Source: Nocardia altamirensis NBRC 108246
Lineage (GTDB): Bacteria > Actinomycetota > Actinomycetes > Mycobacteriales > Mycobacteriaceae
Assembly (NCBI RefSeq): GCF_001612685.1
Contig: NZ_BDAY01000105.1
Span: 1-39,660 of the forward strand
DNA: 39,660 nucleotides
Direction of reading: 5' to 3'
The notes below the pieces were generated by a model. It did not search any database, was not told where the DNA came from, and saw nothing but the letters and a program-made list of their open reading frames with translations. Positions within the stretch are counted from its first letter, which is position 1. Every line of letters starts with the position of its first letter. Shown here in pieces: positions 19,298 to 28,280 of this stretch. Both the position numbers and the translations under genes were made by a program.

Positions 19298-20310
19298 CCG
19301 CAGCGCCGGAACCGTTCCCCGCAGTGTCTACCAACCCTCGGTCGGCTCCGCACCAGGTCACGCCGTCGCATGCGCCGCCGTCGTTCCATGCGGGCGAATT
19401 GACCGACCCGCGGCTGACCGCGGCGCTCAAGACCCTCGAGCTCACGGTGCGCCGCAGGCTGGACGGCGTGCTGCACGGTGACCATCTCGGCCTGATCCCC
19501 GGCCCCGGCTCCGAGCCGGGCGAGGCACGCACCTATCAGCCGGGTGACGATGTGCGGCAGATGGATTGGTCGGTCACCGCCCGCACCACCCATCCGCACG
19601 TGCGGCAGATGATCGCCGACCGCGAGCTGGAGACCTGGTTGGTCGTCGACCTCTCGGCGAGCCTCGACTTCGGCACCGCGGCCTGCCAGAAGCGCGATCT
19701 CGCGATCGCCGCCGCGGCCGCCATCACGCATCTCACCAGCGGCGGCGGCAACCGGATCGGCGCGGTCGTCGCGACAGGCGAACAACTGGTCCGGGTGCCT
19801 GCCCGCAGCGGGCGAGTGCACGCCCAGTCGCTGTTGCGCAGCATCGCGACCACGCCGCACGCCCGCGACGGCGTTCGCGGCGACCTGCGCGGCGGCATCG
19901 AATCGCTGCGGCGGCCGCAGCGCAAACGCGGCCTCGCGGTGATCATCAGCGACTTCCTCGGCGACATCGACTGGCAGCGGTCGCTGCGGGCCATCTCGGC
20001 GCGCCACGACCTGCTCGCGGTGGAGGTGCTCGATCCGCGCGACCTGTCGTTGCCCGATATCGGCGATGTCGTGCTGCACGACCCGGAGACCGGGCGCACC
20101 CGCGAATTCAGCGTGACGCCAACGCTGCGTGCCGATTTCGCGGCCGCCGCGCAACGGCACCGGGAACAGGTCGAGCAGGCGCTGCGCAGCTGCGGCGCGC
20201 CGGTGCTCACCTTGCAGACCGATCGGGACTGGATTGCCGACGTGGTCCGGTTCGTCTCCACCCGGCGCCACAGCATGGGCGCCCCGACCGGGCGGGTGCC
20301 ACGTCAGTGA
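19294..20310 (+). CDS. DUF58 domain protein of the MoxR operon
   Basis: This 338-residue protein carries the DUF58 signature YQPGDDVRQMDWSVTARTTH around residue 85-105 and a VWA-like domain after it (LVVDLSASLDFGT, IISDFLGDIDWQ). No membrane segment is seen, so it is probably cytoplasmic or membrane-associated through its partners. It starts at GTG 19294 within the moxR stop and ends within the start of the VWA gene, a fully overlapping three-gene unit. It corresponds to Rv1480. The precise role is unknown. Confidence 0.92.
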
Positions 20311-21308
20311 GTATTTCGCATTTCACCGCAGGCTTGTGGCTCGGCTTTCTGGCCGTTCTCGCGCTGATCGCGTTGGGCTATGTGCTCGTTCAGCGCGGCA
20401 AGTACAAGCACATGCTGCAGTTCAGCAACATGGAGCTGCTGGAGAAGGTCGCGCCGTCGCGGCCGAGCCCGTGGCGGCACGTGCCGATCGCGCTGATGCT
20501 GGTCGGCCTGGTGTTCTTGACGATCGCGGCGGCCGGGCCGACCGCGGTCAAGAAGGTCGCGCGCAACCGCGCGACCGTCATGCTCGTGATGGACGTTTCG
20601 CTGTCGATGGAGGCGACCGATGTGCCGCCGAGCCGGATCGAGGTCGCGAAGAAGGCGGGTAAGGACTTCGTCGACGGCCTGCCGGAGGGGCTCAACATCG
20701 GGTTCGTCACCTTCGCGGGTACCGCCTCGGTGATGGTCACGCCGACGACGAACCACGAATCGGTCAAGGCGGCGATCGAGAACGCCAAGCTGGCCGAGCG
20801 GACCGCGACGGGCGAGGGCATCATCACCGCGCTCAACGCGATCGACACCCTCGCCTCGGTGCTCGGCGGCGCGCAGCAGCCGCCGCCCGCCCGGATCGTG
20901 TTGATGTCGGACGGCAAGCAGACCGTGCCCGCGTTCGAGGACGTCAGCCATCCGCGCCACGAATATGTCGCGGCCAGGCTCGCCAAGAACAAGAACATCC
21001 CGATTTCGACGATCTCGTACGGCACCAAGTGGGGCAAGGTCACCATTCAGCAGCCGGATGGTTCCAGTGACTCGGTTCCGGTGCCGGTCGACGATGACGC
21101 GATGCAGGAAATCGCGCGGTTGTCCGGCGGTGAGTTCTACACCGCGTCGACCTTGCAGGAATTGAGCAAGGTGTACGACACCCTCGAACAGCAGATCGGC
21201 TTCGAGCTGACCAGGGGTGATGCGAGCCGCCCGTGGTTGCTGCTCGGATTGTTGATCACCTCCGCCGGTGTGATCACCGGTCTGTTGTATCGCCAGCGGT
21301 TGCCGTAG
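20307..21308 (+). CDS. membrane-anchored VWA domain protein
   Basis: This 333-residue protein has two N-terminal membrane segments (about residues 8-28 and 58-77), a von Willebrand factor A domain with the metal site DVSLSM (Asp96, Ser98, Ser100) and a third membrane segment at the C-terminus (WLLLGLLITSAGVITGLLY). This is the batA-like layout. It is the membrane partner of the MoxR ATPase and DUF58 protein, equivalent to Rv1481. GTG 20307 overlaps the DUF58 stop by 4 nt. A strong terminator follows. Confidence 0.92.
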   Translation: MSISHFTAGLWLGFLAVLALIALGYVLVQRGKYKHMLQFSNMELLEKVAPSRPSPWRHVPIALMLVGLVFLTIAAAGPTAVKKVARNRATVMLVMDVSLSMEATDVPPSRIEVAKKAGKDFVDGLPEGLNIGFVTFAGTASVMVTPTTNHESVKAAIENAKLAERTATGEGIITALNAIDTLASVLGGAQQPPPARIVLMSDGKQTVPAFEDVSHPRHEYVAARLAKNKNIPISTISYGTKWGKVTIQQPDGSSDSVPVPVDDDAMQEIARLSGGEFYTASTLQELSKVYDTLEQQIGFELTRGDASRPWLLLGLLITSAGVITGLLYRQRLP

Positions 21309-21329
21309 CCGGTATCCCGAGTTGTGTTG

Positions 21330-21367
21330 ACGGGTCAGCTGTTTCGCCACTAGCTGACCCGTCTTTC
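21330..21367 (+). terminator. terminator of the moxR operon
   Basis: A perfect 12-bp stem, GACGGGTCAGCT (21330-21341) with AGCTGACCCGTC (21353-21364), has an 11-nt loop and is followed by TTT. It begins 22 bp after the VWA stop and separates this operon from fabG1. Confidence 0.82.
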
Positions 21368-21472
21368 GGCGTTCCCGGGTGTTGCCGTTCTGGTGGGGGA
21401 GGTGACCGGGCTTCGTGGGCGTTATGCGAATTTCGGTGCCGTTCCTTGTTATTGCCGTCGCGCATATCCGAT

Positions 21473-21486
21473 CGTTCGGTCGAACG
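21473..21486. promoter_or_regulatory. palindrome upstream of fabG1-inhA
   Basis: CGTTCG-GT-CGAACG is a perfect 6-bp inverted repeat about 90 bp before the fabG1 start, in the fabG1 promoter region. It is a candidate operator for a regulator of the mycolate operon, a role MabR has in mycobacteria. I cannot confirm that this is its motif. Confidence 0.35.
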
Positions 21487-21574
21487 CCGCGCCGCCAACC
21501 CCGCACGTCGGCATGGGTGCGGTGGGGGCCGGGCGGGTCGTGACCGGCGGATCCGACCAGGTAGGTTGATGCCC

Positions 21575-22291
21575 ATGTCGAACATCACATCCCGGTCCGT
21601 CCTGGTGACGGGCGGTAACCGTGGCATCGGTCTCGCAGTCGCCCAGCGTTTGGCCGCCGACGGTCACAAGGTGGCCGTCACCCATCGTGGCTCCGGCGCG
21701 CCCGAGGGCTTGCTCGGCGTGAAATGTGATGTGACCGATAGCGATTCGGTCGACGCCGCGTTCAGCGAGGTCGAGGAGAAGCAGGGCCCGGTCGAGGTGC
21801 TCGTCGCCAACGCGGGCATCACCGACGACACCCTGCTGATGCGGATGTCCGAGGAACAGTTCACCAAGGTGATCGACGCGAACCTCACCGGCGCGTTCCG
21901 GTGCACGAAGCGGGCGAACCGGGCCATGCTGAAGGCACGGTGGGGTCGGCTGATCTACCTCGGCTCGGTGGTCGGCATGAGTGGGCAGGCGGGACAGATC
22001 AACTACGCGTCCTCCAAGGCCGGTGTGATCGGCCTGGCCCGTTCGGTGGCTCGCGAACTCGGCTCGCGGTCCATCACCGCCAACGTGGTCGCGCCCGGCT
22101 TCATCGAGACCGACATGACCGCAGGCCTGCCGGACGACCTGCGCGAAATGATCGAGAAGTTCGTTCCGCTCAAGCGCGTCGGCCAGCCCGAAGACGTCGC
22201 GGCGGTCGTCAGCTTCCTCGCGTCCGAGGACTCGCGCTACGTCACCGGTGCCGTCCTCCCGGTCGACGGCGGCATGGGCATGGGCCACTAG
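21575..22291 (+). CDS. fabG1: 3-oxoacyl-ACP reductase FabG1 (MabA)
   Basis: This 238-residue SDR is the NADPH-dependent beta-ketoacyl-ACP reductase of FAS-II, which elongates the meromycolate chain. It has VTGGNRGIG at the N-terminus, NAGITDD, the catalytic Ser in YLGSVVG, YASSK as YxxxK, and NVVAPGFIETDMT with the C-terminal VDGGMGMGH. ATG 21575 follows GGTAGG; an ATG 6 nt earlier is possible. inhA follows after 45 bp and hemH after that, the same order as fabG1-inhA-hemZ in mycobacteria, so it heads the operon. Confidence 0.95.
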   Translation: MSNITSRSVLVTGGNRGIGLAVAQRLAADGHKVAVTHRGSGAPEGLLGVKCDVTDSDSVDAAFSEVEEKQGPVEVLVANAGITDDTLLMRMSEEQFTKVIDANLTGAFRCTKRANRAMLKARWGRLIYLGSVVGMSGQAGQINYASSKAGVIGLARSVARELGSRSITANVVAPGFIETDMTAGLPDDLREMIEKFVPLKRVGQPEDVAAVVSFLASEDSRYVTGAVLPVDGGMGMGH

Positions 22292-22336
22292 TACCTTCTA
22301 TCTCGACACCCTCGACCTCAGGAGAACCGAAAACCC

Positions 22337-23173
22337 ATGGGCGGACTGCTCGAAGGCAAGACCATTCTGGTGACCGGCATCATCACCGACTCGTCGATCG
22401 CGTTCCACGCGGCCGCGGTCGCGCAGGAGCAGGGCGCCAAGGTGATCATCACCGGCATTCCGGAACGCCTGCGGCTGATCGATCGGATCGCCAAGCGGCT
22501 GCCGCAGGAGGTCCCGCCTGCCATCCCGCTCGACGTCACCAACGAGGAGAACCTCGCCGAGCTCGCGGACAAGGTGCGCGAGCTGGCGCCCGAGGGCATC
22601 GACGGCGTGCTGCACTCGATCGCCTTCGCACCGCGCACCCTGATGGGTCCTGAGGCGCGCCCGTTCCTCGAGGGCCCCGGCCCCGATGCGGCCAAGGCAT
22701 TCGAGATCTCCGCGTGGAGCTATGCGTCGCTGTCGCGGGCGGTGCTTCCGGTGATGAACGAGCGCGGCTCGATCGTCGGCATGGACTTCGATCCGCGCAC
22801 CGCGATGCCGTACTACAACTGGATGGGTGTGGCCAAGGCCGCGCTCGAGTCGGTGAACCGGTACGTGGCGCGGGAAGTGGGCGCCGCCAAGAAGATTCGC
22901 TCGAACCTGATCGCCGCGGGCCCGATCAAGACGCTGGCCGCCAAGGCCATCGCAGGCACCGCCACCGATGACGCCGCCAAGCTCAACCAGCTCAACGAGT
23001 ACTGGGACGGCGCATCGCCGATCGGCTGGGACGTCGACGACCCGACGGTGGTCGCCAAGTCGATCGTCGCGCTGCTGTCGGACTGGCTGCCAGGCACCAC
23101 GGCATCGATCATCTACGTCGACGGCGGCGCCAGCCACAACACCTGGTTCCCCGAGGGCATGGCGATCAACTGA
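22337..23173 (+). CDS. inhA: enoyl-ACP reductase InhA
   Basis: This 278-residue protein is the NADH-dependent trans-2-enoyl-ACP reductase of FAS-II, the target of the isoniazid-NAD adduct in mycobacteria. It has the atypical SDR start GIITDSSIAFHAA, Ser94 in HSIAF, and the catalytic residues Phe151, Tyr160 and Lys167 in DFDPRTAMPYYNWMGVAK, two positions later than F149/Y158/K165 of M. tuberculosis InhA. ATG 22337 follows CAGGAG. The gene lies between fabG1 and hemH in one operon. The conserved cofactor pocket suggests a functional enzyme. Confidence 0.96.
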   Translation: MGGLLEGKTILVTGIITDSSIAFHAAAVAQEQGAKVIITGIPERLRLIDRIAKRLPQEVPPAIPLDVTNEENLAELADKVRELAPEGIDGVLHSIAFAPRTLMGPEARPFLEGPGPDAAKAFEISAWSYASLSRAVLPVMNERGSIVGMDFDPRTAMPYYNWMGVAKAALESVNRYVAREVGAAKKIRSNLIAAGPIKTLAAKAIAGTATDDAAKLNQLNEYWDGASPIGWDVDDPTVVAKSIVALLSDWLPGTTASIIYVDGGASHNTWFPEGMAIN

Positions 23174-23188
23174 GCGAAGGAGGGCAAT

Positions 23189-24241
23189 GTGAGTCGGGCT
23201 GCCGACGCACTGCTGCTGCTGTCCTTCGGCGGCCCGGAACGCCCCGAGGATGTGATGCCGTTCCTGGAGAACGTCACTCGGGGCCGAGGGGTACCGCGCG
23301 AACGCCTCGAAGAGGTGGCTGAGCACTACCTGCACTTCGGTGGTGTCTCGCCGATCAACCGGCTCAACCGCGACATCATTGCGGCGGTCGAGGCCGAATT
23401 GGCGACGGCGGGCATCGATCTGCCGGTGTACTTCGGCAACCGGAACTGGGCGCCCATGGTGGAGGACACCGTCGCGGGCATGGCCGCCGACGGTGTCCGC
23501 TCGGCCCTGGTGTTTCCGACCTCGGCGTGGGGCGGCTACTCCGGATGCCTGCAGTATCACGAGGACATCGCAAGGGCGCGTGCCGCTTTCGGCGACGGCG
23601 CGCCGGATCTGATAAAGCTGCGTCAATATTTCGACCATCCCTTGTTGATCGAGACGTTCGCGGATGCGATTCGTGCGGCGCAGCAGGAACTTCCGGCTGA
23701 GCGCCGGGACGGGGCGCGCCTCGTTTTCACCGCGCATTCCATCCCGGTGGCCGCCGACGCGACCGGGGGGCCGCCGTTCGACGGTGGCAGGCTGTACAGC
23801 CGCCAGGTCGCCGAGGCGGCCCGCTTGTGTGCCGCCGCAACGGGATTCACCGACTATGACCTGGTGTGGCAGTCTCGTTCCGGCCCGCCGCAGGTGCCGT
23901 GGCTCGAACCCGACATCGTCTACCACCTGGATGACCTGTCCGGCAAGAACATCGACGCCGTCATCGTCTGCCCTGTGGGCTTCGTCTCCGATCACCTCGA
24001 GGTGATCTGGGACCTGGACAACGAGGCGAAGGAGAAGGCGGCTGAGCTCGGCATGGCGTTTGCGCGCGCGGCCACGCCAGGCACCGACCGCCGGTTCGCA
24101 CAACTTGTCGTCGAATTGATCGGCGAGCACCTGGACGGACGCGAACAGCGCTACCTCGGTGACGTTTCCGGCTTCGGCTGCACCACGAACGGCCGGCCTT
24201 GCGCTGAAGGCTGCTGCGCCCTCCCTGCGCGCCCCCGCTAG
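23189..24241 (+). CDS. hemH: ferrochelatase (coproporphyrin ferrochelatase type)
   Basis: This 350-residue protein inserts ferrous iron into the porphyrin. In actinobacteria the substrate is normally coproporphyrin III, so CpfC is the modern name. It starts ALLLLSFGGPERPEDVMPFL, has FTAHSIP with the metal-site His, and VIVCPVGFVSDHLEVIWDLD with the conserved Glu. The C-terminal GCTTNGRPCAEGCC supplies the Cys ligands of the [2Fe-2S] cluster of actinobacterial enzymes. GTG 23189 follows GGAGGG and lies 15 bp after inhA, so it belongs to the same operon. Confidence 0.95.
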   Translation: MSRAADALLLLSFGGPERPEDVMPFLENVTRGRGVPRERLEEVAEHYLHFGGVSPINRLNRDIIAAVEAELATAGIDLPVYFGNRNWAPMVEDTVAGMAADGVRSALVFPTSAWGGYSGCLQYHEDIARARAAFGDGAPDLIKLRQYFDHPLLIETFADAIRAAQQELPAERRDGARLVFTAHSIPVAADATGGPPFDGGRLYSRQVAEAARLCAAATGFTDYDLVWQSRSGPPQVPWLEPDIVYHLDDLSGKNIDAVIVCPVGFVSDHLEVIWDLDNEAKEKAAELGMAFARAATPGTDRRFAQLVVELIGEHLDGREQRYLGDVSGFGCTTNGRPCAEGCCALPARPR

Positions 24242-24358
24242 TGCGGGAGGAGTACTCCCACGTGTGGGGATACCGCTATATGTAGGCGTCGAATTCGTGT
24301 GCGCTAGCATCGCTCTCGCCTTCGGACCAAGCCGAAGCGGGGTGCTAGGTGAAAATTG

Positions 24359-24847
24359 ATGACTTATATCGACATGGTGACTACAACCGGGTTGTTGGAC
24401 ATGGGGGCATGGTCCGACGACACCGTGTGGACGGCAGCGCTGGAGACCACGGAGGCGCGGCGGCGGGGTAGCAGAGGCCGTGGCGGCGGATCTTGGGTGG
24501 TCGGCTTGATCTGCGTCGCCGTGATCGTCGTCGTAGTGGTCGGCCTCGTGTGGCTCTCCCGGCGAAACAAGAGGCAGGGGCAGAACCAGCCCCCGCAGCT
24601 GGGCAATGGCGTACCGCCGCAGCAGTTCCCGGGACAGCAGTACCCGCAACAGCAGCATGGTTATCCGGCCCAGCAGCAAGGATACCCACCGCAGCAGCAG
24701 GGATACCCGCCGCAGCAGCAGCATCCCGGCCAGCAGTACCCGCAGCAGCAATACCCAGGACAGCAGCAGCCCTACCAGCCGCAGCCGCCGTACCCGTACC
24801 AGCCGCAGCCGTACCCGCCGCAGCACCAACCACCCGCGCAGCACTAG
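24359..24847 (+). CDS. single-pass membrane protein with Gln/Pro/Tyr-rich tail
   Basis: This 162-residue protein has an N-terminal segment of about 45 residues, one membrane span (WVVGLICVAVIVVVVVGLVW) and a C-terminal tail of about 95 residues made of repeats such as GYPPQQQ and QQYPQQQ. The tail is low-complexity and probably disordered. I recognise no family; many actinobacterial envelope proteins have such tails. ATG 24359 is preceded by TAGGTG; later in-frame ATGs are possible. It lies alone between hemH and a convergent protease. Confidence 0.7.
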   Translation: MTYIDMVTTTGLLDMGAWSDDTVWTAALETTEARRRGSRGRGGGSWVVGLICVAVIVVVVVGLVWLSRRNKRQGQNQPPQLGNGVPPQQFPGQQYPQQQHGYPAQQQGYPPQQQGYPPQQQHPGQQYPQQQYPGQQQPYQPQPPYPYQPQPYPPQHQPPAQH

Positions 24848-24890
24848 TCAGACCGCGGTCGCGTCCCCTCGCCCTGTCCCGGGGGCGAAC

Positions 24891-25038
24891 GGGACACCAC
24901 CGAGCCGAAACCGGCCTCGTCGCTGCCATGTCCCGCTCGCTTCCCGTGTTCGTGTCGAGAGGGACATCGCTGAGCCGAAAGCGGCGTGTCGCCGCGGCTA
25001 TGTCCCGCTCGGAAACAATGGGTGCATCGCGCGGGACA
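24891..25038. repeat. two related hairpin repeats between convergent genes
   Basis: Two imperfect copies, 70 bp apart, each start GGGACA and end TGTCCC (24891-24934 and 24961-25006). They share the internal pattern GAGCCGAAA, then CGGC and GTCGC. The second folds as GGGACAT/ATGTCCC with an inner CGGCG/CGCCG stem. A third half-copy, GGGACATC, is at 25033. No gene lies in 24848-25159, and the copies may serve as bidirectional terminators. Confidence 0.6.
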
Positions 25039-25159
25039 TCAGGTGGGTCGATCTTGGGGGCGCCTCGCAGGAGGGCGACCACCCGCATTCGCTCTCGGAA
25101 TCTGCACTGCTGCTGAGCGAATCCGCCCCCGTGCCAGGCGCTGAGTGGCGTGTGGTGGT

Positions 25160-25903
25160 TCAGAACAGGACGGCGGGCACGCGGGCGTAGATGCCGGGGT
25201 AGCCGGGTTCGGCGGCGCCTTTGCCCCACGAGGTGAGGGCGACGAGCTTGCCGTCTACGAGAAGTGGTCCGCCGCTGTCGAACTGGTTGGCATCGGCCTG
25301 GGTGGACCCGGCGCACAACGCTTCTCGTTGGTCGAAGGAGTCGCTGTAGGCGGTGCAGTCGCTGTTGAGCGGGATGGTGGCGGCGTGCAGGAGTGGATTC
25401 GCCCAGTCCTCGTCGGAGGTGGCGCCCCAACCGAGGATGGTGCCGGAATCGCCGTGCGCCGTACCGATCTGCACGGTCGGGCGCTGCACCGGGCGTTCGA
25501 GGGTGAGCACGGCGAGGTCGTTGTGATAGGCGAGGTCGGTCTCGAACATGGTGATCCGGAAGTCGGGGTGCACCCGAACGCCGGTGACGCGCACTGACGT
25601 TCCGTCGGTGGTGCGCAGGTCGGTGCGATCGAATGTGACGCGCAGTGCTGCGGGCACCCGGCCGGTGAACACGGCACAGTGCGCGGCCGTGAGCACCTGG
25701 TCGGGCGCGATGAGCGCGCCGGCGCAGAAGTGCCCGGACGGGCGCAGCGGCAGCAGCGGGGTGCCGACGGCAACCAGCCATGGGTACGCAGTCGCGTCGG
25801 CGGGTTGTCCACCGACCACAGCCTGCGCCGGAGCGGCTCCCGGCAGGCCGAGGCCCACTGTTGCGGCGGTCAATGCCGCCGCGAGCACCGCGATGGGCCG
25901 CAT
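25160..25903 (-). CDS. secreted trypsin-like serine protease (S1 family)
   Basis: This 247-residue protein has a signal peptide (RPIAVLAAALTAATVGLGL, cut near AQA) and the chymotrypsin fold starting VVGGQPADATAYPW. The triad is visible: His in TAAHC, Asp in HNDLAVL and Ser in FDSGGPL, where Phe replaces the usual Gly before DSGGP. The new N-terminus VVGG suggests little or no propeptide. Two Cys pairs are in place for disulfides. ATG 25903 follows AGGAGG. Substrate and role are unknown; it is probably extracellular. Confidence 0.92.
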   Translation of the reverse strand: MRPIAVLAAALTAATVGLGLPGAAPAQAVVGGQPADATAYPWLVAVGTPLLPLRPSGHFCAGALIAPDQVLTAAHCAVFTGRVPAALRVTFDRTDLRTTDGTSVRVTGVRVHPDFRITMFETDLAYHNDLAVLTLERPVQRPTVQIGTAHGDSGTILGWGATSDEDWANPLLHAATIPLNSDCTAYSDSFDQREALCAGSTQADANQFDSGGPLLVDGKLVALTSWGKGAAEPGYPGIYARVPAVLF

Positions 25904-25974
25904 CGCGCACCTCCTCTGGTCTGGTCCTGGAAGCACACTATTCCCGCGTCACGGTCGGCGCGACCGGTACCGGC

Positions 25975-26790
25975 TCAGGAAGAACTCCGGACCGGCGCGT
26001 GTATCGCCGCCAACCGAGCCGCGCGGATCGCGTCCCACAGCGGCTTCAACAGCGACTCCTGCGCGCCGATCGCACTGGCCGAGGTCGGCGAGGATGCCGG
26101 TTCCCGTTGCGCCACAGTGAGGATGGCGGCGACATGGTCGGCGGAGTCGAGAATCCGCCTGGCCCGCAACGGAATCGAGCCGGGGTAATCGTGCCGCGAG
26201 TAGTCGGCCAGCTCGGCCTCGATGAGCTCACGCGGATCGGAGTCCGCCGAACCGACCGAGGTCGTGTGCAGTTGCATCAGGGCGTCGGCGGCGTCGCGGA
26301 CCGCCTCGCGCATCGCGTATTCGGCCTCGCCGAGCGACATGTCCGGTCCTGGCGTCGGCGGGATCGGGGTGCTGTAGACGGCCCATTGCAGCGTGTCGTC
26401 GTCGGTCCACAGGGGGATGAGGCCGGTGCCATCGGTGCCGGGCACGCCGATGAGCAGACCCTCCTCCGCCGCGATCGCGTCGGCGGCGAAGGCGGTGCCG
26501 ATCGGCAGTCCGCGCACATCGCCTGGAACCGGAAGGACCAGCCGCAGCTGCGCGCCAGGCTGTGCCATCGCTTCACGAATCACCTTGAGCAGTGCCATCA
26601 TTCCGGTGCCTGGCAGGTCACCGAGCGACGGCCACGGCAGATCGGTGCGGCCGCCGGTGACCGGATCGCCTGCAGCGATGGTGTGCGTGGGCGCCCAGGC
26701 GTGCAGGGCCTCCAAGATGTCATCGGGCGCGCTACAGCCGGCCAGCCATGAGCCGGCCCACACTGTGAGCGTCGCACTAGGAGAGCACAT
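25975..26790 (-). CDS. conserved-looking protein of unknown function
   Basis: I do not recognise this 271-residue protein. It has no signal peptide and no membrane segment; the first part (WAGSWLAGCSAPDDILEALHAW) contains two Cys nearby, and the rest is acidic with helical segments such as EYAMREAVRDAADALMQLH. Codon use is that of a normal gene, and it lies 80 bp downstream of DUF3097 on the same strand. ATG 26790 is preceded by an AT-rich GATAATT and no ribosome-binding site, so a leaderless transcript is possible. A longer start at 26844 exists. Confidence 0.65.
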   Translation of the reverse strand: MCSPSATLTVWAGSWLAGCSAPDDILEALHAWAPTHTIAAGDPVTGGRTDLPWPSLGDLPGTGMMALLKVIREAMAQPGAQLRLVLPVPGDVRGLPIGTAFAADAIAAEEGLLIGVPGTDGTGLIPLWTDDDTLQWAVYSTPIPPTPGPDMSLGEAEYAMREAVRDAADALMQLHTTSVGSADSDPRELIEAELADYSRHDYPGSIPLRARRILDSADHVAAILTVAQREPASSPTSASAIGAQESLLKPLWDAIRAARLAAIHAPVRSSS

Positions 26791-26869
26791 AATTATCGAG
26801 CATAAAGGGTGTGGGTTATTCGCGGGCATTCCCGCAAAGGGCATTCCTGACCAGGGGCGGCCGTTGGCG

Positions 26870-27697
26870 TCACGCCGGTTCGGTGACGAAGTCGATGAGG
26901 CGTTCGACCGCGCCGATCAGCGGCGCCTCCAGATCACGGAACGATTCGACCGCGCCGTAGACGCGCCGCCAGCCGTCTTGCGGGGTGCCCCAGCCGAGGC
27001 GGGCGCAGATGCCGGTCTTCCAGTCCTCGCCGCGCGGCACCTCGGGCCATGCGGCGATGCCGACGGCCGAAGGGCGCACCGCCTGCCACACGTCGATGAA
27101 CGGATGTCCGGTGACAAGCACGTGCTTGCCGAGCCCGGTGGTGAGTTGGGTCTCTTTGGATCCGGTGACCAGATGGTCGACCAGCACACCGACGCGGCGG
27201 CCCGGCCCCGGCGCGAATTCCGTCAGCCGCTCTGCCAGATTGTCCAAGCCCTCCAGATGTTCGACGACCACGCCCTCGACCCGCAGGTCATGTCCCCACA
27301 CCCGTTCGACAAGCGCGGCGTCGTGCACACCCTCCACCCAGATGCGGCTGGACTTGGCGACCTTGGCGCGCAGGCCGTCGACCCGGGTGGAGCCGGACGC
27401 GGAACGGGTCGGCTTGGCAGGGGCGGTCGCGGTCGGCCGGATCAGCGTGACCGGCTCGCCGTCGATGAGGAACGCGGCCTCGCGCAGCGCGAACAGCCGC
27501 ACCGCGCCGCGCGCGTCCTCCAGCTTGACGAACTCGCCGTCGTAGCTGCGGTCGAATCCGACGACCGCGCCGCAGAATCCGCTCGCCGCGTCCTCGACGA
27601 CCAGGTCGCGATCGGCCGTCACCCGCGGTACCGCCCGCTTCTTCGCTCGGGAATGTCCGGAGAAGATATCGCCGCCATAGCTGTCATGCCCGCTCAC
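26870..27697 (-). CDS. DUF3097 family protein (Rv1486c-like)
   Basis: This 275-residue protein starts SGHDSYGGDIFSGHSRAK at GTG 27697, with AGGCGG just before it. The N-terminal part (about 110 residues) is beta-rich. The C-terminal part contains IWVEGVHDAALVERVWG and VLVDHLVTGSKE, a TOPRIM-like pattern (VEG, then DHL). It fits DUF3097, represented by Rv1486c in M. tuberculosis, at the same place between hemH and the nfeD gene. Its function is unknown; the TOPRIM-like part suggests nucleic-acid binding, which is inference. Confidence 0.85.
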   Translation of the reverse strand: MSGHDSYGGDIFSGHSRAKKRAVPRVTADRDLVVEDAASGFCGAVVGFDRSYDGEFVKLEDARGAVRLFALREAAFLIDGEPVTLIRPTATAPAKPTRSASGSTRVDGLRAKVAKSSRIWVEGVHDAALVERVWGHDLRVEGVVVEHLEGLDNLAERLTEFAPGPGRRVGVLVDHLVTGSKETQLTTGLGKHVLVTGHPFIDVWQAVRPSAVGIAAWPEVPRGEDWKTGICARLGWGTPQDGWRRVYGAVESFRDLEAPLIGAVERLIDFVTEPA

Positions 27698-27848
27698 CCG
27701 CCTGAAGCTAGCACCGCCGCTGTGGATTTCGTACCTCGGTGCGCACCGGCGCGTCTGCGCGGTGATCGCTGCCATTTCGTGATTCACCCGAGATCGGCAG
27801 TCGTGTCAGTGCCGCCCGAGATCATCGCCGCCGCACTACAGTGGTGGC

Positions 27849-28280
27849 GTGGCCGCAATAGTTTGGCTGGTCGCGGGCATCTTGCTCGCGGCGGCCGAGA
27901 TGCTCACCGGGGACCTGACGCTGCTGATGCTAGGTGCCGCCGCGCTCGGCACCGCGGGCATCAGCTCGGTTGCGGGGACCTCGCTGGTGGTCGACGCCGT
28001 CATCTTCGCCGTGCTCACCCTGGTGATGATGCTCGGTGTGCGCCCGCTGCTGCGGCGCCGCTTCGGGAACCCGCCGCCGATCCCGACGAATGTGGATGCG
28101 CTGCAAGGCAAGTCGGCGACCGTGCTCGAGCAGGTTGCCGAGCATTCCGGGTTGGTGAAGCTCGGCGGCGAGGAGTGGACCGCACGGCCGATGGACGAGA
28201 ACGAGGTCTACGAACCGGGCACCAAGGTATTTGTCATGAGGATCGACGGCGCCACCGCCGTCGTGTGGAAGGGGCCGTAA
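27849..28280 (+). CDS. NfeD family membrane protein
   Basis: This 143-residue protein has two or three N-terminal membrane segments (IVWLVAGILLAAAEML, LLMLGAAALGTAGIS, DAVIFAVLTLVMMLG) and a C-terminal OB-like domain (DALQGKSATVLEQV... VMRIDGATAVVWKG). NfeD proteins work with stomatin/SPFH partners in membrane organisation; the partner is the next gene, whose ATG overlaps this stop (TAATG). GTG 27849 is the start. It corresponds to Rv1487 (144 aa). Confidence 0.92.
   Translation: MAAIVWLVAGILLAAAEMLTGDLTLLMLGAAALGTAGISSVAGTSLVVDAVIFAVLTLVMMLGVRPLLRRRFGNPPPIPTNVDALQGKSATVLEQVAEHSGLVKLGGEEWTARPMDENEVYEPGTKVFVMRIDGATAVVWKGP

Noticed and set aside
22298..24844. 848-codon minus-strand frame
   Set aside because: It covers inhA, hemH and the Q/P-rich gene in antisense and has no domain.
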